Shown piece by piece: positions 18,030 to 27,565 of a DNA stretch of 64,000 bases. The stretch is from Chromohalobacter beijerinckii. Its GTDB lineage: Bacteria > Pseudomonadota > Gammaproteobacteria > Pseudomonadales > Halomonadaceae. The stretch covers positions 248,001 to 312,000 of the forward strand of contig NZ_JAKGAK010000002.1 in NCBI RefSeq assembly GCF_023061185.1, given 5' to 3'. The notes under the pieces were generated by a model. That model was given only the letters and a program-made list of their open reading frames with translations, ran no database searches and was not told the DNA's origin. How positions within the stretch are numbered: position 1 is the first letter of the stretch; each line of letters opens with the position of its first letter. A program made the translations under genes and the position numbers.

Positions 18030-19133
18030 TCAACGCGGAGCCAGCGTCTGGAGTCGTGCCAGCGTCTCGTCGCCCAGTCGGCGCGTGAGAGTCTCGGCGT
18101 CGCCGTGGGGCGACAGTGCCGCTGCCTGGCCGGCCCACAGCGATGAGAAGTCGCCACGTCCTTGGGCCTCGGCGGCTTGCTTGAGCGGAGCGAGCGCGCC
18201 ACCGGCGGTGGGGAAGGGCGGGGCGGCTGGAGAGAGCGGGCCGAGCTCGCGAATCACTCGATTGACGAGGCTGCGCGCCGGGCGGCCGGAGAACAGGCGG
18301 GTGACGACAGTGTTGTCGTCGCGGGCCTTGGTCAGGGCAGCGCGATGAATGTCGCTGATCAGACTTTCCGGCGTGGACAGGTAGTAGCTGCCGAGCTGCA
18401 CGCCACAGGCACCCAACGCGAAGGCGGCGGCGACGCCGCGTGCGTCGCCGATGCCGCCGGCGGCGATGACGGGCCGGTCGATGGCATCGACGAGCTGCGG
18501 CACCAGCGCGAAGGTGCCGGGCTGGCGGGCCATGGCGTCGGCCACCGTGTCCGCGCGGGTATCCTCCAGAAAAACACCACGGTGTCCGCCGGCTTCGAGC
18601 CCCTGGGCGATGATGATGTCCGCACCGTTGGTGGCCAGCCAGCGGCCCTCGGCGACGGTGGTGGCACTGGCCATGACCGTGGCGCCGGTGGCTTTAACGC
18701 GGGCCAGCAAGGGCGCGTCCGGCAAGCCGAAATGAAAGCTCACGACCTCGGGACGCAGACGCTCGACCAGCGCGCACTGGACCTCGTCGAAGGGCGTGCG
18801 TTGGGCGGCCGGGGCGGCATCCTCGGGGTCGAGTCCCGCCTCGCGATAAAACGGTGCCAAGCGCTCGCGCCAGGCAGCTTCGGCGCAGGGATCGGGCGGT
18901 GACGGCAAGTGGCAGAAAAAGTTGAGATTGAGCGGGCCGGTGGCATGCTCGCGAAACCGTGCGACTTCCTGCTCGATTCGCTTGGGGGCGAGCGTGGCGC
19001 AAGGGATGGAGCCCAGCGCGCCCCCTCGACTAGCGGCGATGGCCAGTGTCGCGTCGTTGGCGCCAGCCATGGGAGCCTGGACGATGGGCAGTTCGATGGC
19101 GAGGCGGTCGAGCAGTTCACGTTGCGGCCACAT
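18030..19133 (-). CDS. Nitronate monooxygenase-like FMN enzyme (2-nitropropane dioxygenase family)
   Basis: A 367-residue TIM-barrel flavoprotein. It has the N-terminal IVQAPMAGANDATLAIA, GLEAGGHRG for FMN phosphate, and PVIAAGGIGDARGVAAAFALGA, all family hallmarks. The family oxidises alkyl nitronates such as propionate-3-nitronate and protects against them, but many members are of unknown specificity. I chose the ATG at 19133 because GGGAG lies 6 bases upstream; the GTG at 19154 has none. Monocistronic. Confidence 0.85.
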   Translation of the reverse strand: MWPQRELLDRLAIELPIVQAPMAGANDATLAIAASRGGALGSIPCATLAPKRIEQEVARFREHATGPLNLNFFCHLPSPPDPCAEAAWRERLAPFYREAGLDPEDAAPAAQRTPFDEVQCALVERLRPEVVSFHFGLPDAPLLARVKATGATVMASATTVAEGRWLATNGADIIIAQGLEAGGHRGVFLEDTRADTVADAMARQPGTFALVPQLVDAIDRPVIAAGGIGDARGVAAAFALGACGVQLGSYYLSTPESLISDIHRAALTKARDDNTVVTRLFSGRPARSLVNRVIRELGPLSPAAPPFPTAGGALAPLKQAAEAQGRGDFSSLWAGQAAALSPHGDAETLTRRLGDETLARLQTLAPR

Positions 19134-19475
19134 GGCGATGCTCCCGAGTATCACGGTAAGGAGGCGGCGACCCTGGTATCAGGACCGGCACGACCCATGA
19201 TCGAATGAGCGGGTCGGGGTTGCAAGCACACTAATATGGATGTCATATCGCACTACTTTGGTATCACGCCTTTGGTCTTGGGTGTGCAGGGTGGCATCCG
19301 TTTATTAGGGGGCATGCGAATATGATAATCGAATAGATATCGCTTTTAGCCACGAAACGCATTAGATGGCTATCGGCGCACGCAGTAGGTTGGCGTCGGG
19401 CTATGCGGCAGTCTGTTAACGGGCAGGCCTGATATACTCCTTCGTCATGATGCTGCGACCCAATAAGGCTAACGC
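19134..19475. other. Non-coding divergent region upstream of mtgA
   Basis: This 342-bp gap between the divergent flavoenzyme and mtgA genes holds no supportable gene. An extended -10 (TGATATACT, 19430-19438) lies 37 bp before mtgA and may be its promoter. A small inverted repeat ATATG-5-CATAT is present around 19235. Nothing else stands out. Confidence 0.5.
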
Positions 19476-20180
19476 ATGACGCGGGATTGGTTGCGCAGGG
19501 GACTGCGCTTTTTGTTGTTCGTGATACTCGGCTTCGTCGGGCTGTCGGTATTGCTGGTGCTGGTGTTTCGTGTGGTGCCGGTCTTCGGTTCGACGGTGAT
19601 GCTGGAGCGTAAGATCGAGTCCTGGGTGAGTGGCGAGCCGATCTCGATCCAGCAGCAGTGGCGGCCGTGGGCATCGCTTTCCGACAATGCCAAGCTGGCG
19701 GTGATCGCCTCAGAGGACCAGCGCTTTCCCATGCATCACGGCTTCGATTTCAATCAGATGCAGAAGGCACTAGACGCCTGGTTCAGCGGCGACAGCCTGC
19801 GCGGTGCCAGCACCATCAGCCAACAGACCGCCAAGAACCTGTTCCTGTGGACCGGACGCACCTGGGTGCGCAAGGGCTTCGAAGCCTGGTTCACGGTATT
19901 GATCGAACTGCTGTGGCCCAAGGAGCGCATCCTCGAGGTGTATCTCAATGTGGTGGAGTGGGATAGCGGCGTGTTCGGTCTCGAAGCCGCCGCGCAGCAT
20001 TATTTTGGCGTGCACGCTGATCAGCTCACCGCAGCGCAGGCCAGCCGTCTGGCGGCGATTCTGCCCAATCCGCGCGAGTGGAGTGCGTCGCGGCCGTCGG
20101 CGTACATTCAGCAACGCAGCCAGTGGATTCGGCAGCAAATGCGTCAACTGGGCGGCAGCGCCTACCTCGAGCGCTTATGA
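19476..20180 (+). CDS. mtgA: Monofunctional biosynthetic peptidoglycan transglycosylase
   Basis: A 234-residue GT51 glycosyltransferase that polymerises lipid II glycan strands on the outer face of the inner membrane. There is one N-terminal membrane helix (residues 11-32). The catalytic Glu is in ASEDQRFPMHHGFD, the second motif is RGASTISQQTAKNLFLW, and ELLWPKERILEVYLN and AARLAAILPNP-like motifs follow. There is no transpeptidase domain, as expected for MtgA. The length is normal for the family. Confidence 0.93.
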   Translation: MTRDWLRRGLRFLLFVILGFVGLSVLLVLVFRVVPVFGSTVMLERKIESWVSGEPISIQQQWRPWASLSDNAKLAVIASEDQRFPMHHGFDFNQMQKALDAWFSGDSLRGASTISQQTAKNLFLWTGRTWVRKGFEAWFTVLIELLWPKERILEVYLNVVEWDSGVFGLEAAAQHYFGVHADQLTAAQASRLAAILPNPREWSASRPSAYIQQRSQWIRQQMRQLGGSAYLERL

Positions 20181-20239
20181 GCGGGTGGCGCGGCATGGCC
20201 TCACCCTCGCGCGGATGATTCATCGGATAAGGAGCCTTC

Positions 20240-21166
20240 ATGAATTCCACTTCCATTGCCATCGTCGGATTCGGCAAGATAGCACGCGACCAGCACGTCC
20301 CTGCGCTACACGATAATGCCGCGTTCACGCTCGATGCGGTGGCTAGCCGCAATGCCTCACTTGAGGGTGTCGCGCATTTTCGCGATATCCAGACCCTGCT
20401 CGATGAGCGTCCGGACATCCAGGCGATCTCGCTGTGCGCGCCCCCGCAAGTGCGTTATCGCCAGGCGCGCGCGGCTATCGCCGCAGGCAAGCATGTGATG
20501 CTGGAAAAACCGCCGGGCGCGACGCTGAGCGAGGTGGAAGATCTACGTGCCCAGGCCGAACGTGCCGGCGTGACGCTGTTCGCGACCTGGCATTCGCGTT
20601 ACGCGGCGGGGGTTGCCCAGGCCCGTGAGTGGCTGAGTGAGCGTCGCGTGCGTTCGGTCAACGTGCGATGGAAGGAAGACGTGCGGCGTTGGCACCCTGG
20701 CCAGGAATGGATCTGGGAAGCCGGTGGTCTGGGCGTGTTCGACCCCGGCATCAACGCGCTGTCGATCATCACTGCGATTCTGCCCGACCCGTTCTTTCTC
20801 ACCCAGGGCGAGCTTGCAGTGCCGGCCAATCGGCAGGGACCGATCGCGGCGACGCTGGCGTTTCGCGATGCGCATGATGCCGACATTCGGGCCGAGTTCG
20901 ACTGGCGTCAGACCGGACCACAGACCTGGGACATTCACATCGAGACCGATGCCGGGCCGCTGTCGCTGACTCAAGGTGGCAGTCGCTTGACCATCGGTGA
21001 TGAGGTGATGATGGAAGGCGGCGATGCCGAGTATCCTGGACTCTACGCACGCTTTGCCGAACTCATCGCCAATGGCGAGAGCGATGTCGATGTCGCGCCG
21101 CTACGGCATGTCGCCGATGCTTTCCTGCTTGGCCAGCGCGTCAGCGTCGATGCCTTCCACGAATAA
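20240..21166 (+). CDS. Gfo/Idh/MocA-type aldose 1-dehydrogenase (L-arabinose/D-galactose)
   Basis: A 308-residue NAD(P)-dependent oxidoreductase with the dinucleotide motif IVGFGKIARDQHVPAL at residues 8-23 and the family motif EKPPGATLSEVEDL. Its overall sequence is that of bacterial L-arabinose/D-galactose 1-dehydrogenases, which form the aldonolactone as the first step of the non-phosphorylative pathway. The neighbouring LysR regulator, araFGH transporter, SDR and AraD1 protein support that role. A good AAGGAG ribosome site is present. Which pentose or hexose is preferred cannot be read from sequence. Confidence 0.75.
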   Translation: MNSTSIAIVGFGKIARDQHVPALHDNAAFTLDAVASRNASLEGVAHFRDIQTLLDERPDIQAISLCAPPQVRYRQARAAIAAGKHVMLEKPPGATLSEVEDLRAQAERAGVTLFATWHSRYAAGVAQAREWLSERRVRSVNVRWKEDVRRWHPGQEWIWEAGGLGVFDPGINALSIITAILPDPFFLTQGELAVPANRQGPIAATLAFRDAHDADIRAEFDWRQTGPQTWDIHIETDAGPLSLTQGGSRLTIGDEVMMEGGDAEYPGLYARFAELIANGESDVDVAPLRHVADAFLLGQRVSVDAFHE

Positions 21167-21189
21167 GCGTGCGTTGCTGAGGGCGTGAC

Positions 21190-22101
21190 TCATCGCCCAC
21201 GGATGATCTCGCGCAGGGTCGACATCAACGCCGCCGCGCCGGGCGAAAGCCGCTGCTCGCGCAGGCTGACCAGCCCGTAGGGCTGCACGCTCAGCGCCTC
21301 TGGGAATGGCAGAATGCGAAAGCGCGGCTGGTCGCAGAGCAGGTCCGCTACCTGCTGCGTGGTAACCGTCACGGTATCTGACTTGTCGACCATGGCCAGC
21401 GCCACCAGGATGTCCGGCGTGTCGACGATTTGACGCGGCAACGCCACACCATGGTGCAGGAACAGGTGATCGACCCGCTGGCGCATCAAGGCACCGGGCG
21501 GCTGCAATACCCAAGGGTAGTCGACCATCGCCGCCAGGTTCAGTGACTCGCGTTGGGCCAGTGGATGGTCGGCGCGACACACGAAACACAACGCCTCCTC
21601 GCCGATCTCCTCGAAGACGAAATCGCCCGCCGGAAGCGTCGAGGGAATTCGCGCGATGGCGAAGTCGAACTCACCCTCCATGAGGCGCGGGATCAGCTCG
21701 TGGCTGACATCCACATCGATGCTGACCTTGAGGTTGGGACGGTCGCGATGCACACGCTCCACCGCGCTGGTCAGCAGCGTGACGGCAGGCGCCATCACCG
21801 TCCCCACCGAGACACTCCCCGCACTGCCCGCATGCAATGCATTCAATTCGTCGCCGGCCTGGTGAAGCGACGACATGATGCCGCGCGCGTGTCGGATTAC
21901 CGTCTCGCCGTACCAGTTGGGGGCGATGCCTCGCGGGTGACGGTCGAACAGCACGAGGCCGAGCTGGCTCTCTAGCTCTCCCAGCAGTTTGGATGCCGCC
22001 GGCTGACTCATACCCAGGCGCTCGGCGGCACGGTGCAGGTTGCGAAGCTCATCCAATGCGATGAATAGCTGCAAATGGCGCAACTTTAGTCGCACCTTCA
22101 T
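21190..22101 (-). CDS. LysR-family regulator, GbpR-like
   Basis: A 303-residue LysR-type activator/repressor. The winged helix-turn-helix is at residues 3-62 (LKLRHLQLFIALDELRNLHRAAERL...QPAASKLLGELE), followed by a periplasmic-binding-like effector domain. GbpR-type regulators control sugar-binding protein and ABC transporter genes and respond to arabinose or galactose. It is convergent with the aldose dehydrogenase. The ATG at 22101 is used; the TTG at 22128 falls inside the insertion sequence terminus and so cannot be ancestral. An IS3 element begins 22 bases upstream, which probably removed the native promoter. Confidence 0.8.
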   Translation of the reverse strand: MKVRLKLRHLQLFIALDELRNLHRAAERLGMSQPAASKLLGELESQLGLVLFDRHPRGIAPNWYGETVIRHARGIMSSLHQAGDELNALHAGSAGSVSVGTVMAPAVTLLTSAVERVHRDRPNLKVSIDVDVSHELIPRLMEGEFDFAIARIPSTLPAGDFVFEEIGEEALCFVCRADHPLAQRESLNLAAMVDYPWVLQPPGALMRQRVDHLFLHHGVALPRQIVDTPDILVALAMVDKSDTVTVTTQQVADLLCDQPRFRILPFPEALSVQPYGLVSLREQRLSPGAAALMSTLREIIRGR

Positions 22102-22146
22102 GAACCAGTCAGTGGCGATGACTGTCAAGCTTGTTGGAACCTGGAA

Positions 22147-23211
22147 TCAGGCGGCTTCTAATCGCTGATCCTGTTGAACCAGCGGGTCTTCCTGGTCGGG
22201 GTTCAGCCAGACTGTCCGGCGCGGTGTCCAGTTGCGGGTGGCACTGCTCCACCGCCCGGGATGTTGCCGTTTCGCCTCGGCATAGATGGCGCCTCGCCTT
22301 GCCAGCACCTCGTTATCCAGGCCGGCATGCCGCTCACCCGGGGTGACGAACCGTATGGCGCTGTGGCGGTGTTCGTGGTTGTACCAGTGCACGAAGCGCG
22401 TCACCCACTGCTGCGCCGCTAACAGGCTCTCGTAGCCGTCCATCGGGTAGTCGGGCCGGTACTTGCAGGTCCTGAACAGCGACTCCGAGAAGGCGTTGTC
22501 ATTGGAGACCCGAGGGCGGCTGTACGATGGGGTGATGTTTAACCGCTGCAGCGTCGCCTGAAGCGTCGAGCCTTTCATGGCGGAGCCATTATCGGCGTGC
22601 AATACCAGTGGCTGGTTGATGCAGCCTTCCCGCAGTACGGCACGCTGGATTACCTCGCTGCTGTTGGCCATGGATTCCTGGTCGAAGACCTCGGCATCGA
22701 CGATTTTGCGGCTGTAGATGTCGATGATCATGTACAGGTAGTAGAACTGCCCACGCACCTGGGTCGGTAAGTAGGTCACGTCCCAGCTCCAGCAAGCATT
22801 GGGGCGTGTCACCCGGTGTCGCTGTGGGTCGCCCTTGGGACGTGGAGCGCGAGCGCGGCCACGGTGGTGCTGCTCACCATGCTCCCGGAGGATGCGGTAG
22901 TAGCTGGACTCTGACGCCACGTAGCGGCCTTCTTCGTCCAGCAGCCGCGGCACGATCTGTCCGGGCGGCAGGCTGGCGAACTCAGGACGATGGCAAATCT
23001 CCAGCACCTGCTGACGTTCCTCCGGCGATAGGGCATGGCGCGGGACAGGCCTCACCGCTTTAGGCCGGCGATCCTGATCACCCCGCACCCAGCGGCGATA
23101 CGTGTTGGTACCGATGCCGAGCTCTGCACACGCGGCTTGCAGGCGGGCTCCTTCGGCGAGGGCCTCATCGATCAGCTGTATGGCGTCCTGGCGATCTGAA
23201 GTGCTGATCAT
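22147..23211 (-). CDS. IS3-family transposase OrfB (DDE integrase)
   Basis: A 354-residue protein with an N-terminal helix-turn-helix-like segment (AACAELGIGTNTYRRW) and an rve integrase core. The first Asp is in WSWDVTYL, the second in LHADNGSAMKG, and the Glu in SNDNAFSESLF. The usual IS3 C-terminal WYNHEHRHSAI follows. Its start overlaps the OrfA stop by 4 bp (ATGA), so expression is by coupling, not the programmed frameshift used by many IS3 elements. It appears intact. Confidence 0.93.
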   Translation of the reverse strand: MISTSDRQDAIQLIDEALAEGARLQAACAELGIGTNTYRRWVRGDQDRRPKAVRPVPRHALSPEERQQVLEICHRPEFASLPPGQIVPRLLDEEGRYVASESSYYRILREHGEQHHRGRARAPRPKGDPQRHRVTRPNACWSWDVTYLPTQVRGQFYYLYMIIDIYSRKIVDAEVFDQESMANSSEVIQRAVLREGCINQPLVLHADNGSAMKGSTLQATLQRLNITPSYSRPRVSNDNAFSESLFRTCKYRPDYPMDGYESLLAAQQWVTRFVHWYNHEHRHSAIRFVTPGERHAGLDNEVLARRGAIYAEAKRQHPGRWSSATRNWTPRRTVWLNPDQEDPLVQQDQRLEAA

Positions 23212-23699
23212 TCGTCCTCGTCCCCCCAGATCGCTCGTGCCTTTTTTCGCAATGTCAGTAGTGCAGCGGTTTCCGCCAGCGCGGCCTCCTTGCGGCGGAG
23301 CTCGCGCTTGAGTGCTTTGTTCTCCTGGCGCTCCGCCTTGCGTGCCTCACTCTGCTGCTTGGTGGCGGCATCGCTTCGGTCGTTAGCGCCTTCACAGCTC
23401 GCACGCCAGCGCTGGACCTGCTCGGGATAGAGGCCACGCTGCCGGCAGTATTCGGCACGCTCAGCCTCGCTGAGGGCCGCCGTCTCCAGAACGGCGTGGA
23501 ACTTGTCCTGCGAGCTCCAGCCTTCGGGATCATCGCTCTGGTCAGGTAGCAAACGGCCTGCTTGTCGAGCCTTCTTGCGCCAGTTGTACAGTGTCGCAGC
23601 GGAGATGCCTTCTTCCTGGGCCACTTCTGCCACCGTGCGGTTGTGCGGTGGGAGCAGCTTCTTGAGGATGGCTTCCCGGCGCTCGTCGGAGTACTTCAT
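23208..23699 (-). CDS. IS3-family transposase OrfA
   Basis: A 163-residue protein. The helix-turn-helix TVAEVAQEEGISAATLYNWRKKAR lies near residues 21-44, with a leucine/charged coiled coil toward the C-terminus (KAERQENKALKRELRRKEAALAET). It would bind the terminal repeats. The ATG at 23699 is preferred over 23720 because GAGG lies just upstream. Confidence 0.88.
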   Translation of the reverse strand: MKYSDERREAILKKLLPPHNRTVAEVAQEEGISAATLYNWRKKARQAGRLLPDQSDDPEGWSSQDKFHAVLETAALSEAERAEYCRQRGLYPEQVQRWRASCEGANDRSDAATKQQSEARKAERQENKALKRELRRKEAALAETAALLTLRKKARAIWGDEDE

Positions 23700-23949
23700 C
23701 GGAACCTCATCACGCCCCATATGGTTCAGAGTCTAACAGCCGCTGAAACTCCAACTAGCGTGACAGTGGGGGGTGGGCAAGGAGCTCATGGTGTCTGGCC
23801 TCAGGAGAAAACAATAACAAAATGGATATCGTTCTTCCTGTCAAGTGGCATTAGTAGGTTATTTCGCTGATGCCTATTGTTCAGACTGTTAAGGAACCTG
23901 TTCTGTAACACAACAACAATCCCTCACAAGGGACACAGGAGGACGCCGG

Positions 23950-24957
23950 ATGTCATTTACAACACCGATGACGCGCACGCTACTTGGTATGGCCGTGGGC
24001 TTGGCGCTGAGCGCGGGGCCTCTGACGGCACAAGCCCAGAGCGATGAGGACGTCAAGATGGGCTTCATCGTCAAGAAGCCCGAGCAGGCGTGGTTCATCA
24101 ATGAGCAAGAGGCCGCGACCGCATTGGGTGAAGAGAAAGGCTTCGAAGTGGTGCGCTTGTCGGGCGAGGATGGCCAGGAAGTGCTGAGCGCCATCGATAA
24201 TCTCAACTCGCAAGGTGCCCAGGGCTTCGTGATCTGTCCGCCGGATGTGCGGCTGGGGCCAGCGATCATGAACCGTGCCAAGCAATATGGCATGAAAGTG
24301 GTGACAGTCGACGATCGCTTTATCGGCAGCGATGGCGAGCCGATGGAGAACGTGCCGCACTTGGGGATGTCCGGCTACAAAATTGGCGAACAAGTGGGTA
24401 ACGCCATCGCCGAGGAGATGGACAATCGCGGCTGGGATCCGGACGAGGTCGCAGCGTTGCGTATCACCAACTATGAACTGCCTACCGCAAAAGAGCGTAC
24501 CGATGGCGCCACGGCCGCGTTGCTCGAGTCCGGTTTCAAGAAGGACAACATCTTCGATGCGCCGCAGCAGAATACCGATACCAGCAGCGCCTTTTCGGCG
24601 GCATCGCCGGTGTTCTCCAAGCGTGGCGATTTCGAGCACTGGGTGATCTATGCGCTCAACGAAGAGAGCGTGCTGGGCGGCGTACGCGCGAGCGAGCAGT
24701 ACGGACTCGATCCAGACCAAGTCATTGGCGTAGGCATCAACGGCTCCGGCGCGGCGTTCGCAGAATTCTCGCGTGAGAAGCCTACTGGCTTCCACGGTAC
24801 CGTCGCCGTGAGCTCGACCATGCATGGGCGCCAGTCGGCGGACAACCTCTATCAGTGGATCACCGACGGCGAGAAGCCCAAAGCCAATACCGAGACCACC
24901 GGCAAGCTGATGACGCGGGACAACTGGCAAGACGTACGGGAAGAACTGGGCTTGTAA
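23950..24957 (+). CDS. araF: L-arabinose ABC transporter substrate-binding protein
   Basis: A 335-residue periplasmic protein with a signal peptide (residues 1-29, LTAQAQA-like end). Sequence landmarks closely follow E. coli AraF: VKMGFIVKKPEQAWF, GFVICPPDVRLGPAI, VTVDDRFI, and NEESVLGGVRASEQ. It binds L-arabinose and perhaps galactose. A strong ribosome site CAGGAGG precedes the ATG. In the 184 bases upstream, up to the IS end, there is a small TCCCT/AAGGGA hairpin and no gene. An intrinsic terminator follows, separating it from araG. Confidence 0.9.
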   Translation: MSFTTPMTRTLLGMAVGLALSAGPLTAQAQSDEDVKMGFIVKKPEQAWFINEQEAATALGEEKGFEVVRLSGEDGQEVLSAIDNLNSQGAQGFVICPPDVRLGPAIMNRAKQYGMKVVTVDDRFIGSDGEPMENVPHLGMSGYKIGEQVGNAIAEEMDNRGWDPDEVAALRITNYELPTAKERTDGATAALLESGFKKDNIFDAPQQNTDTSSAFSAASPVFSKRGDFEHWVIYALNEESVLGGVRASEQYGLDPDQVIGVGINGSGAAFAEFSREKPTGFHGTVAVSSTMHGRQSADNLYQWITDGEKPKANTETTGKLMTRDNWQDVREELGL

Positions 24958-24964
24958 GACCGAT

Positions 24965-24997
24965 GCCCGCGCCCCGGTGCGCGGGCAGCTTTTTTTC
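24965..24997 (+). terminator. Intercistronic attenuator between araF and araG
   Basis: An 8-bp stem GCCCGCGC/GCGCGGGC with a 6-nt loop is followed by AG and then CTTTTTTT. It lies 8 bp after araF and 15 bp before the araG start. Partial termination here would give much more binding protein than membrane components, as is common in ABC operons. Confidence 0.85.
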
Positions 24998-25011
24998 TTC
25001 AGGAGTGCCGT

Positions 25012-26505
25012 ATGTCCGAGGCTTTTCTTCGTTTCGACGATATTACCGTCGAGTTCCCTGGGGTAAGGGCGCTCGACGGTGTGAGTTTTGCCGCGAAGGC
25101 CGGCGAGGTACATGCCTTGATGGGCGAGAACGGTGCGGGGAAGTCGACCTTGCTCAAGGTGCTCAGCGGCGTCAATCGTCCCACCTCGGGCCAGCTTTGG
25201 ATCAACGATCAGTCGCATGTTTTTGCCAATGCCCGTGAGGCGTTGTCCCATGGCATCGCGATCATTTATCAAGAACTCACTCTGTCACCCAACTTATCGG
25301 TGGCCGAGAACCTGTTGCTGGGACAGCTGCCGGAGCGTCACGGCTTCATCGATCGGCGCACCATGAAGGCGCGTGCTCGGGAGATTCTCGAAGAACTCGG
25401 CGAAGGCGAGATCGATCCGGCCACCAAGGTGCGAGAGCTTTCCATCGGTCAGCAGCAAATGATCGAGATCGGCCGTGCATTATTACGTGACGCCAAGATC
25501 ATCGCCTTCGACGAGCCCACCAGTAGTCTTTCGGTGCAAGAGACACGGCAACTCAAACGCATCGTTGCGCGGCTACGCGAGGAGGGGCGCGTGGTGCTGT
25601 ACGTCACGCACCGCATGGAAGAGGTCTTCGAGATGTGCGATGCGCTGACGGTGTTCCGTGATGGTCGCCATATTCGTACGCATGAAACGCTGGAAGGCGT
25701 CGATCAAGACATCTTGGTCGGCGAGATGGTGGGACGTCAGATCGAGGACGTTTATGGCTTCAGGCAGCGCGCCATGGGCGATGTGTTGATGCGTATCGAT
25801 GACCTTCAGGGGCGCGGCGTGAACGAGCCGGTCAGTCTGGAGGTGAAACGCGGCGAAGTGTTTGGTCTCTTTGGGCTTGTCGGCGCAGGACGCAGCGAGT
25901 TGATGCGTCTGGTGTGTGGCGTGGAAAAGGCGAGCCAGGGGCAGGTGACGTTTCGCGACAAGACCGGCGTCTTTACCTCGCCTCAACAAGCGATTCGCGC
26001 GGGCATCGCCATGTGTCCCGAGGACCGTAAATCCCAGGGGATCTTCCCCGTGGCGAGCGTCTCCGACAATCTGAACATCAGCTGCCGGCGTTTCTTCAAG
26101 CGTTGGGGCGTGTTCCGGCATACGGCGCGCGAATCCGAGAACGCCAAGACCTATATCCAGCGTTTGAGTATCAAGACGCCGAACCATCGCACACCGATCA
26201 ATACCCTCTCGGGGGGGAATCAGCAGAAGGTGATTGTCGGTCGCTGGCTCGCGGAGGAGATCGACTTGTTCGTGATGGACGAGCCCACGCGGGGCATTGA
26301 TGTAGGGGCTCGACGCGATATTTACACCTTGCTGTATGACCTGGCGGAACAGGGGAAGGGTGTGATCGTGATTTCCAGCGACCTCGCCGAGGTCAGCTCG
26401 ATCTGCGATCGCATCGGCGTCATGCGCGATGGCGTTCTAGTCGATATCGTACCGCGCGAGCAGGCGACCCAAGAGCGCCTGCTGGGGCTGGCGCTTCCGG
26501 CTTGA
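25012..26505 (+). CDS. araG: L-arabinose ABC transporter ATP-binding protein
   Basis: A 497-residue tandem ATPase of the sugar CUT2 class. The first domain has Walker [10 protein letters not shown], signature LSIGQQQM and Walker [13 protein letters not shown]. The second has a degenerate GLVGAGRSE in place of a full P-loop, LSGGNQQK, and [14 protein letters not shown]. This intact-plus-degenerate layout is normal for AraG/RbsA. It acts with AraH at the inner membrane. An AGGAG ribosome site is present. Confidence 0.93.
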   Translation: MSEAFLRFDDITVEFPGVRALDGVSFAAKAGEVHALMGENGAGKSTLLKVLSGVNRPTSGQLWINDQSHVFANAREALSHGIAIIYQELTLSPNLSVAENLLLGQLPERHGFIDRRTMKARAREILEELGEGEIDPATKVRELSIGQQQMIEIGRALLRDAKIIAFDEPTSSLSVQETRQLKRIVARLREEGRVVLYVTHRMEEVFEMCDALTVFRDGRHIRTHETLEGVDQDILVGEMVGRQIEDVYGFRQRAMGDVLMRIDDLQGRGVNEPVSLEVKRGEVFGLFGLVGAGRSELMRLVCGVEKASQGQVTFRDKTGVFTSPQQAIRAGIAMCPEDRKSQGIFPVASVSDNLNISCRRFFKRWGVFRHTARESENAKTYIQRLSIKTPNHRTPINTLSGGNQQKVIVGRWLAEEIDLFVMDEPTRGIDVGARRDIYTLLYDLAEQGKGVIVISSDLAEVSSICDRIGVMRDGVLVDIVPREQATQERLLGLALPA

Positions 26506-26557
26506 GTTGCCACCAATCGCGTTGCTCACCCGCTAACAACATGAAGAGATTGACCAC

Positions 26558-27559
26558 ATGAGCACAGACAAACTGGCCGCTACCGACACCTCGCCGACGG
26601 CGCCAAAACCGCGGGCCAAGGCATTGCGCACGTTGCTCGACACCTCCGGGTTGATTGCGATTTTTTTCGTCCTCTTTATCGCTTTGGCGATATTCGTGCC
26701 GGACTTTCTGACCGGCCGCAATATCGTCGGATTGCTACTCTCGGTAACACTGATCGGGACCATCGCGACCACCATGATGATGGTGCTGGCACTCGGCGAG
26801 GTGGACTTGTCGGTCGCCTCCATCGTCGCCTTTACTGGCGTGGTGGCTGCCGTTGTGACCTCAACCTCGGGCAGCGTTTTCATCGGCGTACTCGTGGGGA
26901 TCGCCGCCGGCGGCGCGGTAGGGGCCTTTAATGGCTTCGTGGTATCCAAATTCGGCATCAATTCGTTGATTGCCACGTTGGCGGCGATGGAGTTCGTGCG
27001 TGGGTTGGCCTACATCACCTCTGGCGGTGATGCGGTCATGGTCACGGTGCCGAGCTTCTTCGACCTGGGCAGTGCCTCATTTCTGGGACTGACGCTGCCG
27101 GTATGGACCATGATCGTGTGTTTCGTGGTCTTCGGTATCGTGCTCAATATGACGGCATTCGGGCGTAATACGCTAGCCACCGGGGGCAACGCCGAGGCGG
27201 CGAGCTTGGCTGGGGTCAATGTCCGGCGTCTCAAGATTACCGTGTTCGCCCTGCAGGGCGTCGTCGCGGGCATCGCCGGGGTACTGCTGGCCTCGCGCAT
27301 GGGACTTGGCGACCCCAACACTTCGATGGGGCTAGAGCTGGCGGTGATTTCCGCCTGTGTGCTGGGTGGCGTCTCGCTGTCTGGTGGGGTTGCCTCGATC
27401 ACCGGCGTGCTAGTCGGCGTTTTGATCATGGGCTGCGTACAGAATGCGATGGGGCTACTCAACGTGCCCACCTTCTATCAATATCTGGTACGCGGGGCGA
27501 TCCTGCTGCTGGCGGTGATGTTCGACCGCTGGAAACAAACGCGACGCGCCAAGGGGTGA
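26558..27559 (+). CDS. araH: L-arabinose ABC transporter permease
   Basis: A 333-residue CUT2-family permease with 8-10 membrane helices and the family motif LALGEVDLSVASIVAFTGVVAA. The late segment GRNTLATGGNAEAASLAGV is the ATPase-contact loop. It is the third gene of araFGH, 52 bp after araG, and SDR coding starts 6 bp downstream, implying one transcript. Confidence 0.92.
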   Translation: MSTDKLAATDTSPTAPKPRAKALRTLLDTSGLIAIFFVLFIALAIFVPDFLTGRNIVGLLLSVTLIGTIATTMMMVLALGEVDLSVASIVAFTGVVAAVVTSTSGSVFIGVLVGIAAGGAVGAFNGFVVSKFGINSLIATLAAMEFVRGLAYITSGGDAVMVTVPSFFDLGSASFLGLTLPVWTMIVCFVVFGIVLNMTAFGRNTLATGGNAEAASLAGVNVRRLKITVFALQGVVAGIAGVLLASRMGLGDPNTSMGLELAVISACVLGGVSLSGGVASITGVLVGVLIMGCVQNAMGLLNVPTFYQYLVRGAILLLAVMFDRWKQTRRAKG

Positions 27560-27565
27560 CGTGCG

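Larger units (their letters stand above)
22123..23765 (-). mobile_element. IS3-family insertion sequence, complete, 1643 bp
   Basis: The element has two transposase frames and imperfect terminal inverted repeats. The left end reads TGTCAAGCTTGTTGGA (22123-22138); the right end, read inward from 23765, is TGTCACGCTAGTTGGA (14 of 16 identical). TG...CA termini are normal for the family. I find no 3-4 bp target duplication: the left flank ends GATGAC and the right begins GTGGGG. It lies between the LysR gene and araF, two genes that would otherwise be neighbours facing apart. Confidence 0.9.

Noticed and set aside
22123-22128. TTG start for the LysR gene at 22128
   Set aside because: The codon lies within the IS terminus, so it cannot be the native start.
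23766-23949. Riboswitch in the araF leader
   Set aside because: Only a short hairpin is seen; no recognisable aptamer pattern.
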